Positions 6,187 through 9,013 of a DNA stretch of 9,013 nucleotides are shown piece after piece. The translations under genes were made by a program, and so were the position numbers. The stretch is from a bacterium. GTDB taxonomy: Bacteria; Muiribacteriota; Ozemobacteria; Ozemobacterales; Ozemobacteraceae. The notes under the pieces were generated by a model. It saw only the letters and a list, made by a program, of their open reading frames with translations, did no database searches and was not told the origin of the DNA. Position 1 is the first letter of the stretch. Each line of letters begins with the position of its first letter. The DNA lies in the NCBI GenBank assembly GCA_016192885.1, contig JACPTH010000447.1:1-9013 (forward strand), read 5' to 3'.

Positions 6187-6860
6187 TGCACGAACTTGAG
6201 GCAAAGATATTCTATCTGCTGGGATTTATCCCCGCCTCCCCAGGGGTTGTCCTTCCGTGGGTAATTACCGGGGTCTTGGGTTTGATTTGTTTCTTTTTAA
6301 CCCGAAAGACTTCTTTGATTCCGTCGAGCCATCAAAACGTTCTTGAGTGGATAGTCGAAGAATTGGCAAAGTTCCTTGAATCATTGCTTGGTCACAAACA
6401 TTCTCGCGAATTGATTCCCTTTTTTTCAACTATTTTCATTTACATTCTTACCTCAAATCTTTTGGGAATAATTCCGGGTTTGAAATCTCCTACCAGCATT
6501 TTTTCAAATTGTCTTGGAATGGCTCTCATTATTTTTATAATGACCCATTATCTTGGTTTAAAGCACGGCGGGTTTGGCTATATAAAACACTTCTGGGGAG
6601 AGCCGGTTTGGCTCGGCCCACTGATGTTCCCCATTCATATTATCGGCGAACTTGCGCGCCCAATAAGTCTTACTCTTCGCCTTTTCGGGAACATAATGGG
6701 TGAAGACGTGGTAATTTTAGTTTTGACAATTTACATATTCCCTTTTCTTGTTCCAATCCCCATGTTGTGCATGGCTATTTTTACCAGCGTTCTTCAAACT
6801 CTCGTTTTTACCATTTTGTCTTCCATTTACATTTCAGGGGCCATAGGGCATGAACATTGA
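6186..6860 (+). CDS. atpB: F-type ATP synthase subunit a
   Basis: Forms the stator side of the ion channel against the c ring in the inner membrane. The 224-residue protein has about five to six hydrophobic helices. The hallmark ARPISLTLRLFGN lies at 157-169; Arg165 corresponds to the essential Arg210 of E. coli. Other family signatures are FIYILTSNLLGIIPG (84-98) and the C-terminal SIYISGAIGHEH. GNIMGED (168-174) supplies acidic residues next to the channel. Length is typical of the short bacterial a subunits. The ATG shares its A with the atpI stop and has GAGG at 6177-6180, five bases upstream. Translation is therefore probably coupled to atpI. Confidence 0.95.
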   Translation: MHELEAKIFYLLGFIPASPGVVLPWVITGVLGLICFFLTRKTSLIPSSHQNVLEWIVEELAKFLESLLGHKHSRELIPFFSTIFIYILTSNLLGIIPGLKSPTSIFSNCLGMALIIFIMTHYLGLKHGGFGYIKHFWGEPVWLGPLMFPIHIIGELARPISLTLRLFGNIMGEDVVILVLTIYIFPFLVPIPMLCMAIFTSVLQTLVFTILSSIYISGAIGHEH

Positions 6861-6931
6861 AATTTTTGAACGTAAAAATTACATAAAAATCATCGAAACG
6901 TTTTTCTACCTTTAAACAGGAGGGTTTCTCA
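6861..6931 (+). promoter_or_regulatory. AT-rich leader and perfect Shine-Dalgarno of the c-subunit gene
   Basis: The 71-base spacer between atpB and atpE has 20 G/C bases (28%). AGGAGG at 6918-6923 sits eight bases before the ATG. A weak A/T hairpin, AATTTTT (6861-6867) with AAAAATT (6874-6880), follows the atpB stop. E. coli atpE is likewise preceded by an A/U-rich translational enhancer that raises c-subunit synthesis; by analogy this leader likely does the same. Confidence 0.6.
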
Positions 6932-7192
6932 ATGAACCAGCTTCTTTCTTCCCCGGATGTTCTTATTCATATCGTGCTCGCCGCATCCGCCGCCTTTTGC
7001 ATGATGATAGGAAGCGCAGCGGCAGCCATCGCCCAAGCAAAAGCTGTCGCTCAAGCTTGTGACAGCATGGCAAGGCAACCCGAACTTGCGGGTGAATTGC
7101 GATTTACCATGATCATTGGTTTGGCAATGATCGAATCCCTTGCAATTTACTGCCTATTAATTTCGCTTGTACTTCTCTTTGTTCGTTGGTAG
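6932..7192 (+). CDS. atpE: F-type ATP synthase subunit c (proteolipid)
   Basis: Forms the rotating ring that carries ions through the membrane. The 86-residue protein is a helical hairpin: helix 1 about 9-45, the polar loop ARQPE (47-51), and helix 2 about 55-84. The ion-carrying carboxylate is Glu68 in GLAMIESLAIY. Aligned without gaps on Ilyobacter tartaricus c (constant offset of three), Gln35, Glu68, Ser69 and Tyr73 match Gln32, Glu65, Ser66 and Tyr70 of its Na+ site; Thr67 is Leu here. The helix-1 glycines at 25, 27, 29, 31 and 33 of that protein are Ser28, Ala30, Ala32, Ala34 and Ala36 here, an alanine motif like that of alkaliphilic Bacillus. The C-terminus ends LLFVRW instead of the common LLFANPF. 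It has the best ribosome binding site of the operon, as expected for the most abundant subunit. Confidence 0.96.
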   Translation: MNQLLSSPDVLIHIVLAASAAFCMMIGSAAAAIAQAKAVAQACDSMARQPELAGELRFTMIIGLAMIESLAIYCLLISLVLLFVRW

Positions 7193-7308
7193 ACTCAATA
7201 ATTCTTTTCCCAAAGCCTGCATGGGCGCTTTTCATTCCTCGGTCTCGGAAACGATTTGTTTTTGGGTTCGATTTATAAGTAATGTCTCCCCTTCTTGGAG
7301 AGGTGTAA
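7193..7308 (+). promoter_or_regulatory. atpE-atpF spacer with two possible hairpins, one masking the atpF ribosome binding site
   Basis: AAAGC (7212-7216) can pair with GCTTT (7227-7231), followed by a short T-run. This may be a weak attenuator or RNA-processing site after the c gene. TCTCC (7285-7289) can pair with GGAGA (7297-7301) over a seven-base loop; GGAGAGG (7297-7303) is the atpF Shine-Dalgarno, five bases before its ATG. The second structure could lower b-subunit translation. Both stems are only five pairs, so this is tentative. Confidence 0.4.
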
Positions 7309-7992
7309 ATGATTCGACATAATTTTTCATATATGGTGATTTTTTTCGTTTGGCTTACCTTTTCCGGATCGACCGGTTTGGGGTTGGAACCTGAAGCTTC
7401 GCCAATTGTCTCCAAAGATGTTGCCGAAAATATTGCTAAAAATATTGCCAAAAATATTGAAGGGGCGCAAGCATCTCATGGTGGCGAACACCATGAAGCC
7501 GGTCTTTTAGACATTAATTGGGGAATTTTAATTTCCCAGACCCTAAATTTTTTCGTGCTGTTGTTTATCTTAAAGAAATTTCTTTACGGCCCGATAAATG
7601 AAGTTTTAATCGACCGAAAGAAACGCATAAGCGATAATATTCAGTCGGCCGACACAAAACTCGCCGAAGCAAATGATCTAAAATCCCAATATGAACAAAA
7701 ACTAGGCACCATTACCGACCAAGCGTATCAAATTAAGCAACAAGCCATAGGCGAGGCGCAACTTGCAAAGGAAGAAATCCTTGGAAGCGCAAAGAACCAA
7801 GCCGCTTCTCTACTTGAAAAAGCTAACAAGGAAATCTTGAGGGAACGTCAAAAGGCATGGGTAGAGCTTCGCGAAGAAGTCGTGCGCCTCTCCCTCCTTG
7901 CCGCCGAAAAAGTGATCGAAAAGTCCTTGGATGAAAAAACTCATCACGACCTCATAAAAAATATGATCATACAGTTAGAGAAACCTCAGTGA
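7309..7992 (+). CDS. atpF: F-type ATP synthase subunit b with N-terminal signal peptide
   Basis: Forms the peripheral stalk linking the membrane part to F1. The 227-residue product is longer than the usual 155-170. The canonical b part starts near residue 66 (LLDINWGILISQTLNF) with membrane helix about 69-94. Then comes YGPINEVLIDRKKRI and a long charged coiled coil to the end, with AAEKVIEKSLDE near the C-terminus. Before it lie a likely signal peptide (basic start, hydrophobic 9-19, possible cleavage near 23-26) and a linker. The linker contains the three-fold repeat AENI AKNI AKNI (39-50) and HGGEHHE (57-63). A cleaved signal would leave the b N-terminus in the periplasm, as topology requires; some Desulfobacterota b subunits also have signal peptides. 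The ATG at 7309 has GGAGAGG upstream. The stop overlaps the GTG of atpH by four bases. Confidence 0.92.
   Translation: MIRHNFSYMVIFFVWLTFSGSTGLGLEPEASPIVSKDVAENIAKNIAKNIEGAQASHGGEHHEAGLLDINWGILISQTLNFFVLLFILKKFLYGPINEVLIDRKKRISDNIQSADTKLAEANDLKSQYEQKLGTITDQAYQIKQQAIGEAQLAKEEILGSAKNQAASLLEKANKEILRERQKAWVELREEVVRLSLLAAEKVIEKSLDEKTHHDLIKNMIIQLEKPQ
7423..7458 (+). repeat. three tandem 12-bp repeats inside atpF
   Basis: The units GCCGAAAATATT, GCTAAAAATATT and GCCAAAAATATT follow each other in frame and encode AENI-AKNI-AKNI. The unit length is a multiple of three, so slippage would change the b-subunit linker length by four residues without a frameshift. Confidence 0.85.
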
Positions 7993-8573
7993 AAAGCAGG
8001 GTTCTTGCGCGCCGTTACGCTGAAGCCTTTTTTCAGGTGATAAAATCAGGCCAGCTTGAAAATTCCATTGAAGATTTTCGGGCTTTTTCCGCGGCAGTCG
8101 CGCACCCATCCGTGTTTGGAGACTTTTTGAAACGGCCTGCCGTGAATTTAGAACTGAAAGTTTCTTTAGTTAGAAAGTCCTTGGAAAATGCTTCATCTCC
8201 GTTTATCGCGGATTTTATCCACACTCTTTTGAGAAAGCACCGTTTTGACTTGCTTTCGATAATTTCCGACGAGGTTGAACGGCTTTATAGAAAAGCCAAA
8301 TCAATTGTACGAGTCCAAGTAAAATCGGCGGTTTCCCTTAAAGAAGACGAGATAGAGCTGCTTCGGGAGCGTCTTAATAAAATGGTTAATGGGAATGTCG
8401 AGATATTCGAAACATTGGACCCCTCCATTATGGGCGGGTTGGTAATTTGGATGGAAGACAAATTATTAGACGGTTCGGTGAAGACCCGGTTGGAATTATT
8501 AAGAGATAAAATGCGGCATTTAAAATCCAAGCTGTTTGATGATTTAGAAGCGTCTCCATCACAGCTTTTCTAA
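7989..8573 (+). CDS. atpH: F-type ATP synthase subunit delta
   Basis: Connects the top of F1 (alpha N-termini) to the b stalk; cytoplasmic face. The 194-residue protein shows the N-terminal helical domain starting with RVLARRYAEAFFQV (4-17). It ends with the family signature SIMGGLVIWMEDKLLDGSVK, followed by TRLELLRDKM. The usual Gly-Asp of the signature is Glu-Asp here. Length is slightly above the usual 175-180 because of the C-terminal tail. The start is GTG within the sequence GTGA, shared with the atpF stop, so translation is probably re-initiated by ribosomes finishing atpF. Its own ribosome binding site is poor. Its TAA (8571-8573) is part of the atpA ribosome binding site. Confidence 0.93.
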   Translation: MKSRVLARRYAEAFFQVIKSGQLENSIEDFRAFSAAVAHPSVFGDFLKRPAVNLELKVSLVRKSLENASSPFIADFIHTLLRKHRFDLLSIISDEVERLYRKAKSIVRVQVKSAVSLKEDEIELLRERLNKMVNGNVEIFETLDPSIMGGLVIWMEDKLLDGSVKTRLELLRDKMRHLKSKLFDDLEASPSQLF

Positions 8574-8582
8574 GGAGCGAAT

Positions 8583-9013
8583 ATGGCGATACGGCCTGAA
8601 GAAATAATGTCGGTCATAAAAAAAGAAATGGAGTCATTTTCTTCCGAGCCCAGAATGATCGATGCCGGGGTCGTTCTCCAGGTGGGTGACGGAATTGCCA
8701 GGGTTTATGGGTTGCCAAAAGCCATGGCAGGCGAACTTGTGGAGTTTTCCACGGGAGTAAAAGGTTACATCCTAAATCTTGAAGAAGATAACGTCGGATG
8801 CATTCTTTTAGGCTCGGACAGCGGAATTAAGGAAGGCGATTTAGTAAAGAGCACCGGGAAAGTTGTACAAGTCCCCGTTGGAGAAGCAATGCTAGGGAGG
8901 GTGGTAAACGCCATCGGCGAACCCGTTGACGGAAAAGGCCCGATTGTTACAAGCGAATTTCGCCCGATTGAAACTCCGGCCCCAAATGTGGTTCAGAGGC
9001 AACCGGTAAAGGA
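8583..9013 (+). CDS. atpA: F-type ATP synthase subunit alpha (N-terminal part, cut by window edge)
   Basis: Non-catalytic nucleotide-binding subunit of the F1 head. The 143 visible residues start MAIRPEEIMSVIKKEMESF, the helix that binds delta. The beta-barrel crown domain follows with VLQVGDGIARVYGLPKAMAG, then EEDNVGCILLGSDSGIKEGD and VPVGEAMLGRVVNAIGEPVD. These are all strongly conserved in alpha subunits. The Walker A loop (around residue 170) lies beyond the edge. The ATG at 8583 has AAGGAG (8572-8577) five bases upstream, overlapping the atpH stop. It is the last gene visible; gamma, beta and epsilon are expected to follow. Confidence 0.96.
   Translation, partial: MAIRPEEIMSVIKKEMESFSSEPRMIDAGVVLQVGDGIARVYGLPKAMAGELVEFSTGVKGYILNLEEDNVGCILLGSDSGIKEGDLVKSTGKVVQVPVGEAMLGRVVNAIGEPVDGKGPIVTSEFRPIETPAPNVVQRQPVK

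Noticed and set aside
6696..6707. GNIMGED in subunit a looks one residue shorter than GNMYAGE of E. coli.
   Set aside because: As I recall, the shorter form is common in bacterial a subunits, so it is not a lesion.
7113..7451. 112-codon minus-strand frame across the atpE-atpF junction.
   Set aside because: It is antisense to two conserved genes and has no supporting signals.

Overview
The window is chromosomal DNA from a Gram-negative bacterium and is moderately AT-rich by eye. An envelope is implied by a signal-peptide protein and by an ATP synthase b subunit with a probable cleaved signal peptide. The lineage cannot be fixed from sequence alone. The ATP synthase b and c subunits resemble those of Desulfobacterota-like and other deep, mostly uncultivated Gram-negative groups. 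Start codons are varied: ATG, GTG and one well-supported TTG.

Layout. (1) 1-421, minus strand: the N-terminal 140 residues of a pyrophosphate-type 6-phosphofructokinase, running off the left edge. (2) 422-648: a divergent intergenic region with a long imperfect hairpin in the leader of the next gene. (3) 649-2487: a 612-residue predicted secreted protein of unknown function with an Ig-like C-terminal segment. (4) 2488-2750: an intergenic region with a REP/MITE-like imperfect palindrome, directly followed by a near-consensus sigma-70 promoter. (5) 2751-3344: a small two-TM membrane protein that ends soon after a HAMP domain and starts at TTG. (6) 3345-3701: a non-coding gap with a convincing intrinsic terminator. 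(7) 3702-5414: a complete glutamine-hydrolysing asparagine synthetase. (8) 5487-9013: the start of an F-type ATP synthase operon in the order atpZ, atpI, atpB (a), atpE (c), atpF (b), atpH (delta), atpA (alpha, cut by the right edge).

The ATP synthase genes are tightly packed. There is an 11-nt overlap atpZ/atpI, a 1-nt overlap atpI/atpB and a 4-nt overlap atpF/atpH. Two longer spacers flank atpE: an AT-rich leader with a perfect Shine-Dalgarno before it, and a 116-nt spacer with two possible hairpins after it. This fits the need for many c-subunit copies per enzyme. No terminator is visible between the asparagine synthetase gene and atpZ, so read-through is possible.

The most noteworthy biology is in the membrane sector. 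The c subunit has the usual helix-1 glycine motif replaced by Ser/Ala, as in alkaliphile-type rings. It also keeps Gln35, Glu68, Ser69 and Tyr73 at positions matching the Ilyobacter tartaricus Na+ site. The b subunit carries an N-terminal presequence with three in-frame 12-nt tandem repeats and a His-rich patch. I see no defence system, integrase, transposase, CRISPR array, tRNA or rRNA. Apart from these points the window is largely housekeeping.
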